Source of the DNA: Byssovorax sp.
GTDB lineage: Bacteria; Myxococcota_A; Polyangia; Polyangiales; Polyangiaceae
Length of the DNA stretch: 64,000 nucleotides
Direction of reading: 5' to 3'
Assembly: GCA_025362495.1 (NCBI GenBank)
Contig: JANYGI010000121.1
Span: forward strand, 1-64,000
In this document: in pieces, positions 16,787-24,752 of the stretch
Numbering within the stretch: the stretch's first letter is position 1
How the letters are laid out: the number at the start of each line of letters is the position of its first letter
Notes under the pieces: generated by a model
What the model saw: only the letters and a program-made list of their open reading frames with translations
The model's database searches: none
Told to the model about the DNA's origin: nothing
Made by a program: the position numbers and the translations under genes

Positions 16787-18133
16787 GTGACCGTCGAAGC
16801 GCGGACCGCCGGGGGACGATGGGCGAGCCGCATCGGCGCACGGGCCCTCGGTCTGGCGATCCTCGCGACGAGCAGCGCCGCGGCGGCCGAGCCGATCGCC
16901 AAGGGCCCGTACCTGCAGTCGCTCGATCGCGCCGGCGTCACCGTGAAGGTCGAGCTCGAGGCCGCGGGCCCCGCCTCGCTCGAGGTCTACGCCGCCGGCA
17001 CCGAGCGCCGCGTCGCCGGCGCAAATAGCCTTGATTCCAGGGCGTTTCACGCGCTCCGCGGCGCCGGCCTCGAGCCGGGCACCACCTACGACTACCGCGT
17101 GTCGAGCGGCGACTCGAAGAGCGAGCTCGGGCATTTCACCACCGCGCCGGCCGGCGACGCGCCCTTCCGGTTCCTCGTCTACGGCGACAGCCGCAGCGAC
17201 CACGCGGCGCACGAGGCGATCACCCGAGCGCTGCTCGCCGGGCCGGGCGATTTCCTGATCAACACCGGCGACCTCGTCGCCGCCGGCAACGACGCCGAGG
17301 CCTGGAAGGCGTTCTTTCGCATCGAGGAGCCGCTCCTCCGCGATCACTGCGTCTTCGCCTGCGTCGGTAACCACGAGCTCTCGCGGGGCGATCCGGCGGG
17401 CGAGGTGGCCTTCCTGAAATACTTCTCGGGCGCCGACGAGAACGGCGAGCGCACCCGACTCTATGGCTCGTTTCGCTGGTCGAACACCCGCTTCTTCCTG
17501 CTCAACGCCATGGATACGTGGACGGGCGAAGAGCGCGATTGGCTCCGCGCCGAGCTCGATCGTGCCATGTACGAGCCGGGCCTCGTCCACCGCATCGCCG
17601 TGCTCCATCACGGCCCCTTCTCGAGCGGCCCGCACGGCGGGAACCCGGCGCTCGCGGCGGCGGGCATCGTCGGCTTGATGGCGAGTGGCAAGGTCGATCT
17701 GGTGCTCGCGGGGCACGATCACGTGTACGAGCGCGGCGACGGCGAAGGCCTCAAGTACCTCATCTCGGGCGGGGCCGGAGCGCCGGTGTACGAGCACAAG
17801 CTCAGCGCCCCGCAGACGATGGCGTTCGAGTCGGTGCATCACTTCATCGAGGCCGCGATCGACGGGCCGAGCGTGAAGATGGTCGCCCGCCGCGTCGACG
17901 GGAGCGTGATCGAGTCGTGTGGTTTCCGGGGCGCGGGAGGGTGGGAGTGCGACGTGACGAAGACGCCGCCGGCCCCCGCGGCCACGCCCGCGCCGTCGAG
18001 CTCGGCAGAGGCGCCGGCCAGGCGAAGCTGCGGTTGCAGCGTGCCGGGCGAGAGCGACTCTGGAGCTGGGTCGATCGCTGTCGGGATCGGGCTCCTCGCG
18101 CTGCTCGCACGTCGACGACGGCCAGCCGGCTGA
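16787..18133 (+). CDS. Exported metallophosphoesterase with MYXO-CTERM-like tail
   Basis: 448 residues from GTG 16787. Signal peptide (to ATSSAAAAEP), an N-terminal fibronectin-like domain of purple-acid-phosphatase type (residues about 40-120), then a calcineurin-like phosphoesterase with VYGDSRSDH, NTGDLVAAGND, CVGNHELSRGD, LHHGPFSSG and AGHDHVYERG, which carry all expected metal ligands. The C-terminus has a Pro/Ala linker, RRSCGCSVPG, a hydrophobic helix and RRRR: a MYXO-CTERM type surface anchor. Expected role is a cell-surface phosphatase releasing phosphate or acting on phosphorylated substrates. An earlier ATG is absent; the GTG choice rests on the signal peptide position. Confidence 0.9.
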   Translation: MTVEARTAGGRWASRIGARALGLAILATSSAAAAEPIAKGPYLQSLDRAGVTVKVELEAAGPASLEVYAAGTERRVAGANSLDSRAFHALRGAGLEPGTTYDYRVSSGDSKSELGHFTTAPAGDAPFRFLVYGDSRSDHAAHEAITRALLAGPGDFLINTGDLVAAGNDAEAWKAFFRIEEPLLRDHCVFACVGNHELSRGDPAGEVAFLKYFSGADENGERTRLYGSFRWSNTRFFLLNAMDTWTGEERDWLRAELDRAMYEPGLVHRIAVLHHGPFSSGPHGGNPALAAAGIVGLMASGKVDLVLAGHDHVYERGDGEGLKYLISGGAGAPVYEHKLSAPQTMAFESVHHFIEAAIDGPSVKMVARRVDGSVIESCGFRGAGGWECDVTKTPPAPAATPAPSSSAEAPARRSCGCSVPGESDSGAGSIAVGIGLLALLARRRRPAG

Positions 18134-18187
18134 AAGGCTGTCGACAAATCGGGCCGTCGTGCCAAGCCGTTCGTGGCTGGAGGCGAC

Positions 18188-20281
18188 ATGCCCACGCTCA
18201 CGGATCGGGTGCGCCGCGCCGTCCTCGGCGCGCCCAAGGATGTCCAGGATCCTCACGCGTTTCACAAGCTCTCTCTCGTGGCCTTGCTCGCCTGGGTCGG
18301 GCTCGGCGCTGATGGCCTGTCGTCGAGCTCGTACGGCCCCGCAGAGGCCTTCCGGGCGCTCGTGGACGATCAGGGCGGGTTCCACACCGGGCTCGCCGTC
18401 GGCCTGGCGGCCGCGACCGCCCTCACGGTCTTCATCATCAGCTACGGTTACAGCCGGATCATCGAGCAGTTCCCCTCGGGCGGCGGCGGCTACGTCGTGG
18501 CCAGCAAGATCCTCGGGCCGCGCGTCGGCGTCATCTCCGGCGCAGCGCTCCTCGTCGATTACGTCCTGACGATCACCATCTCCATCGCTTCGGGCGCCGA
18601 CGCGATCCTGAGCTTTCTGCCGGGGCTCGTGCCTCACAAGCTGGCCTTTGCCTTCGCCGGGCTCGTGGTGCTCACGCTGATGAACCTCCGCGGCGTCAAG
18701 GAGAGCGTGACGGCGATCGCGCCGATCTTCGGCCTGTTCCTCGTCACTCACGCCGTGGCCATCGCCGCGACCATCGGGACTCACGCGGCCGACATCGGGC
18801 CAGTGTCGCGCGCCGTCCACGCCAACGTCAGCGACACGTTCCGGAGCCTGGGCACGCTGGGAGCGTTGATGATCTTCGTCCGCGCCTACTCGATGGGCGG
18901 CGGCACCTACACGGGGATCGAGGCTGTCTCCAACGGCCTGTCGATGATGCGCGAGCCGCGCGTCCAGACCGCCAAGCGCACGATGGTGCTCATGGCCACC
19001 TCGCTGGCGATCACCGCCGGCGGTATCCTGCTCTGCTATCTGCTCGTGGGGCTCACGCCGGATCTGCCGCACGACAAGACGCTCAACGCGCACCTGCTGG
19101 AGCGGGTCGCGGGGAGCTGGTCAATTGCCGGGTTCCGCTTCGGGCCCGGCTTCGTCGTCACGGCGCTGCTGAGCGAGGGCCTGCTCCTCTTCGTCGCGGC
19201 CCAGGCCGGCTTCCTCGACGGGCCCCGCGTGATGGCCAACATGGCCACGGACTCCTGGCTTCCCCACCGCTTCTCGGCGCTCTCGGAGCGCCTCACGATG
19301 CGCAACGGCGTGCTCCTGATGGGGTTCGCGGCCGGGCTCGCGCTGGCCTACACGCGGGGCAACGTCTCGCGCCTCGTGGTCATGTACTCGATCAACGTCT
19401 TCCTGACGTTCTCGCTCTCGAACATCGCGATGACGGTGTTCTGGGTCCGGCACCGGAAGGACGACGCGACCTGGTGGCGGCACCTGCCAGCGCACGTGAT
19501 CGCCAGCCTGCTCTGCCTGACGATCCTGGGGATCACCGTGCTCGAGAAGTTCGCCGAGGGGGGGTGGCTGACGCTCCTGATCACCGCGGCGTTGACGGTG
19601 TTCTGCTTCCTGGTGAAGAGGCATTATGGCCTGGTGATCCTGGCGATCCAGCGCCTCGATCGCGAGCTCCCCGGGCCGGAGGCGGGCGCCGAGGCGGCGG
19701 CAATTTACAGCGCGTCCGACCCGGCGGCGGCGGGCGATCCCGATCCGCGGAGGCCGGTGGCGGTGCTCTTCGTCGGTGGCTATGGCGGGCTCGGGCGACA
19801 TGCCCTCTTGATGATGCTCCGGATGTTCCCCGGGCACTTCAAGGGGGTTATCTTCGTCAGCGTCGCCGTCGTCGACTCCGACACGTTCAAGGGCGGGAGC
19901 GAGGTCCTCGCGCTGGAGAAGCGCACCCGGGAGAACCTCGCGAGCTACTGTGCTTTCGGGCGGGCGCTGGGCCTCCGCGCGACGAGCGCCTTCGCCCTCG
20001 GCACCGAGGTCGCGGTCGAGGCCGAGAGGCTCGGCGTCGAGATGCACGAGCGCTATCCGAAGGCGCTAGTGGTCGCCGGGCAGATCATCTTCGACGAGGA
20101 CACCGGGTGGAATCGCGTCCTCCACAACGAGACCGCGTTCATGATCCAGCGGCGACTCCAGCACGTGGGCGTGCCGATGATCGTGCTCCCGGTGCAGCTC
20201 GATCTGGCGCCCGGCGCGAGCGACAGGCCAGGATCGCTCCGCCGGCAAAGGGCCGACGTCGGCGCCGAGGAAGACCCTTGA
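18188..20281 (+). CDS. APC-superfamily transporter, KimA (K+)-like
   Basis: 697 residues from ATG 18188, preceded by GGAGG; an in-frame GTG at 18173 is less likely. Residues about 20-480 hold twelve hydrophobic helices with GLGADGLSSSSYGPAEAF in the first, FPSGGGGYVVASKILGP and SMGGGTYTGIEAVSNGL, segments shared with KimA/YdaO-type potassium/proton symporters of the APC superfamily. The last 150 residues are soluble, alternating strand and helix (RPVAVLFVGGYGG, GVIFVSVAVVDSD), like the universal-stress-like cytoplasmic domain of KimA, which in Bacillus binds cyclic di-AMP. Substrate assignment to K+ is inference from the family; amino acid transport is the alternative. Convergent with the EAL-HDOD gene, three bases between stops. 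Confidence 0.75.
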   Translation: MPTLTDRVRRAVLGAPKDVQDPHAFHKLSLVALLAWVGLGADGLSSSSYGPAEAFRALVDDQGGFHTGLAVGLAAATALTVFIISYGYSRIIEQFPSGGGGYVVASKILGPRVGVISGAALLVDYVLTITISIASGADAILSFLPGLVPHKLAFAFAGLVVLTLMNLRGVKESVTAIAPIFGLFLVTHAVAIAATIGTHAADIGPVSRAVHANVSDTFRSLGTLGALMIFVRAYSMGGGTYTGIEAVSNGLSMMREPRVQTAKRTMVLMATSLAITAGGILLCYLLVGLTPDLPHDKTLNAHLLERVAGSWSIAGFRFGPGFVVTALLSEGLLLFVAAQAGFLDGPRVMANMATDSWLPHRFSALSERLTMRNGVLLMGFAAGLALAYTRGNVSRLVVMYSINVFLTFSLSNIAMTVFWVRHRKDDATWWRHLPAHVIASLLCLTILGITVLEKFAEGGWLTLLITAALTVFCFLVKRHYGLVILAIQRLDRELPGPEAGAEAAAIYSASDPAAAGDPDPRRPVAVLFVGGYGGLGRHALLMMLRMFPGHFKGVIFVSVAVVDSDTFKGGSEVLALEKRTRENLASYCAFGRALGLRATSAFALGTEVAVEAERLGVEMHERYPKALVVAGQIIFDEDTGWNRVLHNETAFMIQRRLQHVGVPMIVLPVQLDLAPGASDRPGSLRRQRADVGAEEDP

Positions 20282-20284
20282 AAA

Positions 20285-21601
20285 TCAGCCGGTGGTGCTC
20301 TCGAGGATCTCGTGGGCCCAGCGGATCGAGGCCTGATGAACCTCGGCGGTGCGGCGCTCGTCGACGCGCAGCGCCGCCGCCTCGCGCGTGACGCTCGCCC
20401 AGTCGCCGCGCTCGTGCGCGACGGCGAGGGGGACGAGGTGGGCCAAACACCCTTCGTCGCGGAGCAGCGCTTGCTCGACCTCGGGCTCGATCGCCAGGCC
20501 GGTGAGGACCTCGTCGATCGGGCGCGCCACGAGGACGTCCACCAGCGAGAGCAGGCCGACGAGGAACGAGGGCAACGAGGGCAAGCGCGGCGAGGTCAAG
20601 GCGGCGACTTCCTCGCAGAAGCGGGCGCGCACCAGCGAGGCGACGACGACCTCGCCGGGGGTGTTGCTGCCGCCGGCCGCGGTGAGCGCGAGGAGCGATA
20701 CCCACCGTCGAAACTGCACCTCGCCGAGGAGCACCAGCGCGTGACGGATGGACTGGATCTTGTGGTGGCCGCCGAGCGCCGCGCTGTTGAGCTGCCGCAG
20801 GAGCTTGACGGCGATGGATATCTCCTGACGGACGATGGCCTCCACCCGCAGGAAATCGAGCTCGGGCTCGTGGGCGACGGCGAGGAGACGGAGGCAGTTC
20901 ACCTTGAGAGGGGGAATGTCGCGCGCGGAGAGGATCTCCGGTCGAGCGAAGAAGTACCCCTGGAAGAGCTGGTAGCCGAGGCGCACCGCCTCCTCGAATT
21001 CAGCCTTCGTCTCGATCTTCTCGGCCAGCATGCGCACACGCGAGGACCCGAAGCGCTCGACGACGCGGGCGCGCTCGTCGCCCAGCGTCTGGGTGAAGTC
21101 GACCTTGATGATGTCGGCGACGGCGATCAAGGCCTCGTACCCGGGGCGAAAGATGAAGTCGTCGAGGGCGATCTGGTAGCCGTCGCGCGCGAGCCGGGCG
21201 CAGGCCGCCACGACCTCGGCGTCTGGCTCGATCGACTCGAGGACCTCGACGGTGACGCGCTCCGGCGGCAGCATCCGCACGAGCTCCTTCACGAGCACGT
21301 CGCGGGTGACGTTGATATAGAGTCGCTGTCGGTCGGAGAGCGTGTCCAGGCCGAAGACATGCAAGCTGTCGTGGAGGATCCGGGACGACGCGTAGCTCCC
21401 GTCGACCTTCGGAAAGAAGTTCTCCGCGCTCGACCGGAAGAGCAGCTCGTAGCCGCAGGTCCGCTGTCGGACGTCGAGGATGGGTTGGCGCGCCACGAAG
21501 GCGTTTGGCGCGCTCGAGCCCCTGCGGAGCGGCGCCGGCACCGCCGCGGAGATCGCCGACGAGGGCTCCTCGTGCGCTCTCGATTGCTGGTGGCTCGACA
21601 T
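20285..21601 (-). CDS. EAL-HDOD signalling protein (YuxH type)
   Basis: 438 residues from ATG 21601; the frame is open another 80 codons upstream but that part is Arg-rich shadow. The N-terminal 45 residues are polar. An EAL-like domain follows (VARQPILDVRQRTCGYELLF, LYINVTRDVLV, VTVEVLESIE, IALDDFIFRPGYE, LAEKIETKAEF, QGYFFARPE); the EAL triad is replaced by YELLF-type sequence as in other YuxH proteins, so cyclic di-GMP hydrolysis is unlikely. Residues about 245-430 are a HDOD domain (AIVRQEISIAVKLLRQLNSA). Such proteins are cyclic di-GMP-insensitive regulators of motility and lifestyle in several bacteria. No promoter or ribosome site stands out. Confidence 0.88.
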   Translation of the reverse strand: MSSHQQSRAHEEPSSAISAAVPAPLRRGSSAPNAFVARQPILDVRQRTCGYELLFRSSAENFFPKVDGSYASSRILHDSLHVFGLDTLSDRQRLYINVTRDVLVKELVRMLPPERVTVEVLESIEPDAEVVAACARLARDGYQIALDDFIFRPGYEALIAVADIIKVDFTQTLGDERARVVERFGSSRVRMLAEKIETKAEFEEAVRLGYQLFQGYFFARPEILSARDIPPLKVNCLRLLAVAHEPELDFLRVEAIVRQEISIAVKLLRQLNSAALGGHHKIQSIRHALVLLGEVQFRRWVSLLALTAAGGSNTPGEVVVASLVRARFCEEVAALTSPRLPSLPSFLVGLLSLVDVLVARPIDEVLTGLAIEPEVEQALLRDEGCLAHLVPLAVAHERGDWASVTREAAALRVDERRTAEVHQASIRWAHEILESTTG

Positions 21602-21823
21602 GTTCGTTGCTGCCTGCTTTCCCGATCCCGCCCCACCCGTGGTGATGTCCCGATCGGTACGGCGCCGCGCGGCGATCCTTGAGAGCGAGGGGCGCCCATC
21701 GCGCGTCTGCCGATGACGCGTTGAGTGCAGTCGACGGGCCGTCGCGCCGTTCTCGCTCGCTCCACGGACCAGCCCCGGAGTCCGCCGCGGGGCGCCGAGG
21801 AGCGACGCGACCCGCGAGGGCGA

Positions 21824-21851
21824 TTGACGCCCGGGCCGCACCCTCTACCAT
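21824..21851 (+). promoter_or_regulatory. Candidate promoter of small AraC-type gene
   Basis: TTGACG (21824-21829) and TACCAT (21846-21851) are 16 bases apart. The GTG start at 21859 is only 7 bases after the -10 box, so the message would begin at or next to the start codon. Box identity is by eye. Confidence 0.4.
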
Positions 21852-21858
21852 CCAGCGC

Positions 21859-22221
21859 GTGCACCTCGAAGGCGGCGCGGCCGCGGCCGCCGACGACCCG
21901 TCCGCGCCCCAAGACGCGGTCCGCGCCGTGCGGGAGCTGCTGTCGCAGGGCGCCGATCGCGCGGCGCTGCGCGGTGCGGCGGCGGAGCTCGGCCTGACGA
22001 TTCCTGCGCTCGAGGCCCGGCTCGCCGACGCGGGCACCTCGTTCAAGCACGAGCTCCGCGCGGCCCGCGTGAAGGAGGCGCAACGGCTCCTGCTCTCGAC
22101 GGCGCGCTCGACGACGGCGATCGCGCAGGAGCTGGGGTTTCCCTCGCTCCAGCATTTCACGGTCGAGTTTCGCAAGCTGACGGGCGAGGCGCCCGGGGCC
22201 TGGCGGGCGCGGCGCTCGTGA
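21859..22221 (+). CDS. Small AraC-type helix-turn-helix protein
   Basis: 120 residues from GTG 21859. The last 75 residues match the second half of an AraC DNA-binding domain: RVKEAQRLLLSTARSTTAIA, QELGFPSLQHFTVEFRKLTG, PGAWR. The first 45 residues are Ala-rich with a weaker helix-turn-helix (RAALRGAAAELGLTIPALE). There is no sensor domain, so the protein may be constitutively active or act with a partner. A promoter with TTGACG at 21824, a 16-base spacer and TACCAT at 21846 lies so close to the GTG that a leaderless message is possible. In-frame codons upstream to 21679 are Arg-rich and were not used. Confidence 0.65.
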   Translation: MHLEGGAAAAADDPSAPQDAVRAVRELLSQGADRAALRGAAAELGLTIPALEARLADAGTSFKHELRAARVKEAQRLLLSTARSTTAIAQELGFPSLQHFTVEFRKLTGEAPGAWRARRS

Positions 22222-22310
22222 TGAGCGATATTGCGCGAGCGCGTCGCGCGCGCGAGGGCTTGTGATATCGGCGAACGGCGATCTCCGCTATGGTGCGTCG
22301 ATGCGCCGTA

Positions 22311-22331
22311 CTTCGGCGCCGCTCGCCGAAG
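22311..22331. terminator. Hairpin between AraC-type and cytochrome b genes
   Basis: CTTCGGCG at 22311-22318 pairs with CGCCGAAG at 22324-22331 across a 5-base loop. Together with the hairpin at 22348 it could end both convergent transcripts. No T-run follows. Confidence 0.4.
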
Positions 22332-22347
22332 AACTGATGTGAACCGC

Positions 22348-22369
22348 GAGCCCGGCCTGGACCGGGCTC
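22348..22369 (-). terminator. Terminator hairpin after the cytochrome b-c fusion
   Basis: GAGCCCGG (22348-22355) pairs with CCGGGCTC (22362-22369); the stop codon TGA begins the stem on the minus strand, so the hairpin is the immediate 3' end of the bc operon. Confidence 0.5.
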
Positions 22370-24134
22370 ACCTCACCTCGGTGGCCCGACCGCGCGTGGC
22401 GACCCAGAGGGCCAGGGTCTTTCGATCCGCGGGTGAGATGGTGGCGGCGAACGCCGGCATGTGGCCTTCGAGATCCTTTGCGGTGGCGCCTTTTGAATAG
22501 GTCTTTCCGCTGCCGGGATCCTCGATCTGGGCCTCGATCCACGCGGGGCTGGCCCAGCCGCGGAGCTCCGGGGCGAGCGACGCGTCGTCGTCGGTGGCGC
22601 CGTCGAGGCGGTGGCAGGCAGTGCAGCGGCGGCGCACCAGCGCTTCGCCGGGGAGGCCTTTGCCGCCGGTGCCGCGGGCCTCGGCGTCGAGGAACGTCGC
22701 CGTGGCCTCCTGGTCGGCGGCGGACATCGGCCTCCAGATCGCGGCGACCTCGGGATCGGCGGGCGGGTGGACGACCGAAGGCATCATGCCTTTGAAGGCC
22801 GTGCCGCCGAACCAGCGCGTGGAGTCGGGGTTGTCGAGGAGGCCATCAATCCACGTCGTGGTGCCATAGCCGGTGAGATCGGGCGCGGCGGCCTTGCTGC
22901 CTTCCGGGACGAGATCGCCGAGGCGGTGGCAAGCGACGCAGTGCTGCGTGAAGAGCGCGCGGCCGCGGTCCTCGGGATCGTCGCGGAGCATGGCGAGCGG
23001 CCCCTCGGGCGGGACGCCCCGGCCCGCGAGCACGACGGCGCGAGCGGCGCGGGAATCGGCCAGGGCGCGCGCTCTCTGGTAGGCCTCGTCGGTGGCGTCG
23101 GCGTGGCGCGATTGCACGGTGAGCAGCCCGGCGACGAGGCCGAAGATCGCCAGCGGCGCGAGGAAGCGCGCGCGGGCCTTGATCGACCGATCAGGCCCCC
23201 GGTCGAGGAGCGGTAGCGCGACCAGATAGCCAAGCACGAGGAGCGGTATCCCGACGGCCCCGACCGGCTCGAGAGAGCCCTTGAACCACTTGAGCAGCTG
23301 GAACAGCGCGAGGAAATACCACTCGGGGCGAGCGGGGTAGTCGCTCGCGGGATCGGCCGGCGCGTCGAGCGGCGCCCCGTGCTCGTGGGCCGTGAGCGCG
23401 AACAGTACGAGCAGGACGGCGAGGCCGACGACGAGGTCCTTGAAGACCTGCTTTGGATAGAAGAGATCGACCTTCTGCCGGTCGGCGGTGACGGGTGCCG
23501 TGATGCCATGACGGCGGAAGAGCGCGACGTGGATGGCCACGAGCAGCGCCGTCACCGCGGGCAGGACGCCGACGTGGAGCGCGTAGAAATGGGTGAGCGT
23601 GAGGTGGCCGTACTCGGCGCCTCCGACCAGGATCCGCTGGAGCGATCCGCCGACGAGGGGTATCGTCCCGACGATGCTGGTGGCGACGCGCGTGGCCCAG
23701 TATCCCTTCTGGTCCCAGGGGAGCAGATAGCCTGTCAGCGCGAAGCCGAGCGTCGTCCCGAGGAGGGCCAGGCCAAAGTACCAGTTGAGCTCGCGCGGCC
23801 GGCGATAGGCACCCAGGAGGGCCGTTTGCATCAGGTGCGCGGCGAGGAGGACGATCATCGCCTGAGCGCCGAAGTGGTGGAGCCCGCGGATCACCCAGCC
23901 GCCGCTGATACCGTGGCTGATGTGCGCGACGCTGGCCCACGCGGTGGTGGCGCTCGGCGCATAGGCGCTCATCAGGAGCCAGCCGGTGATGGCCTGAACG
24001 ACGAGAGAGAGGGTGAGCGCGCTCCCCCAGACATAGGCCCAGCGCGCACCGCCCGGGATGGGCTCGTCGAGCGCCGCGCGCAGCAAGGCGCGGTGGCCAG
24101 CGCGCTCGTCGAGCCAGTCGCCGAGGCGGCTCAC
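22368..24134 (-). CDS. Cytochrome b (b6 + subunit IV) fused to diheme cytochrome c
   Basis: 588 residues from GTG 24134, overlapping the Rieske stop by 4 bases. Residues 1-345 are cytochrome b with eight helices; haem ligands fall at His86, His100, His187 and His202, giving 14- and 15-residue spacings, the latter typical of cytochrome b6 rather than mitochondrial b. PEWYF (270-274) is the quinol-site motif of the subunit IV part. The Cys that binds the extra haem in b6 (near residue 35) is absent. Residues about 395-588 hold two CxxCH sites (CVACH, CTACH), so two c haems. The protein, with the Rieske subunit, would form a quinol:cytochrome c oxidoreductase carrying its own electron exit. A hairpin follows the stop at once. 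Confidence 0.92.
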   Translation of the reverse strand: MSRLGDWLDERAGHRALLRAALDEPIPGGARWAYVWGSALTLSLVVQAITGWLLMSAYAPSATTAWASVAHISHGISGGWVIRGLHHFGAQAMIVLLAAHLMQTALLGAYRRPRELNWYFGLALLGTTLGFALTGYLLPWDQKGYWATRVATSIVGTIPLVGGSLQRILVGGAEYGHLTLTHFYALHVGVLPAVTALLVAIHVALFRRHGITAPVTADRQKVDLFYPKQVFKDLVVGLAVLLVLFALTAHEHGAPLDAPADPASDYPARPEWYFLALFQLLKWFKGSLEPVGAVGIPLLVLGYLVALPLLDRGPDRSIKARARFLAPLAIFGLVAGLLTVQSRHADATDEAYQRARALADSRAARAVVLAGRGVPPEGPLAMLRDDPEDRGRALFTQHCVACHRLGDLVPEGSKAAAPDLTGYGTTTWIDGLLDNPDSTRWFGGTAFKGMMPSVVHPPADPEVAAIWRPMSAADQEATATFLDAEARGTGGKGLPGEALVRRRCTACHRLDGATDDDASLAPELRGWASPAWIEAQIEDPGSGKTYSKGATAKDLEGHMPAFAATISPADRKTLALWVATRGRATEVR

Positions 24135-24700
24135 GTGGGGACCTCGCGGCGCTCGGCGATCCCCTGGCGGTAGCGGCGGAAGTCGATCTCGATCCAGCCG
24201 TCGACGAGGCGCGTCGCGAGCGGATCGAGATCGCGCGGCGACGGCCCGGCGACCGCCGCGCCGTCTAGGCCGAAGCGCGACGCGTGGCACGGGCAAGCAA
24301 AGCCCTGGTGATCGGCCGCGAGATCGATCGAGCAGCCGAGGTGCGGGCAGACGGCGCTGAGGGCGCGGACGGCGTCGCCGCTGCGGAGGACCCAGATCGA
24401 TCCGAGCAGCTCGTCGCGGGTGAGCGTGAAGGCGTCGCGGCGATCGGCGATGATCTGGAGGCGACGCGGCACCCGTTCGGGGAGATCGACGAGGCGCGCG
24501 ACGCGGATCCACCGCGCCCCCGCGCTGCCCGCGCTCTTGGTCGGCGCGAGGACGAAGCTCGCGGCCGGCGCGGCGAGGGCGCCCGCGTAGCAAAGGCCGC
24601 CGAAGATGACGAGGCGACGCAGCGCGCGCGGGCCCGGCTCGGGCGGCGACGCAGCAGCATTCCGATCCGGGTTTGTCTCGTTACGCTCGGTGGCGGTCAT
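24131..24700 (-). CDS. Rieske iron-sulfur subunit of bc-type complex
   Basis: 189 residues from ATG 24700 with GGAG upstream; a longer frame to 24805 is rejected because it overlaps the divergent promoter and gene. A polar N-terminus of about 35 residues precedes one membrane helix (LVIFGGLCYAGALAAP). The 2Fe-2S site shows both halves: CPHLGC and CPCHASRF, with two Cys and two His ligands plus the disulphide Cys pair, followed by GPSPRDLDPL, the proline loop. It passes electrons from quinol at cytochrome b to the c haems. First gene of the two-gene operon; the start is 53 bases from the divergent Omp85 gene. Confidence 0.95.
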   Translation of the reverse strand: MTATERNETNPDRNAAASPPEPGPRALRRLVIFGGLCYAGALAAPAASFVLAPTKSAGSAGARWIRVARLVDLPERVPRRLQIIADRRDAFTLTRDELLGSIWVLRSGDAVRALSAVCPHLGCSIDLAADHQGFACPCHASRFGLDGAAVAGPSPRDLDPLATRLVDGWIEIDFRRYRQGIAERREVPT

Positions 24701-24752
24701 AGTAGATCTCCCGGCGGTGCCCGCGGGCGGGCCGGGCGAGCATACCGAAACG

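Noticed and set aside
22301-22342. A 13-codon leader-peptide-like ORF with a TATGGT box before it and hairpins after it
   Set aside because: There is no downstream gene on that strand for it to regulate, so the arrangement is probably chance.
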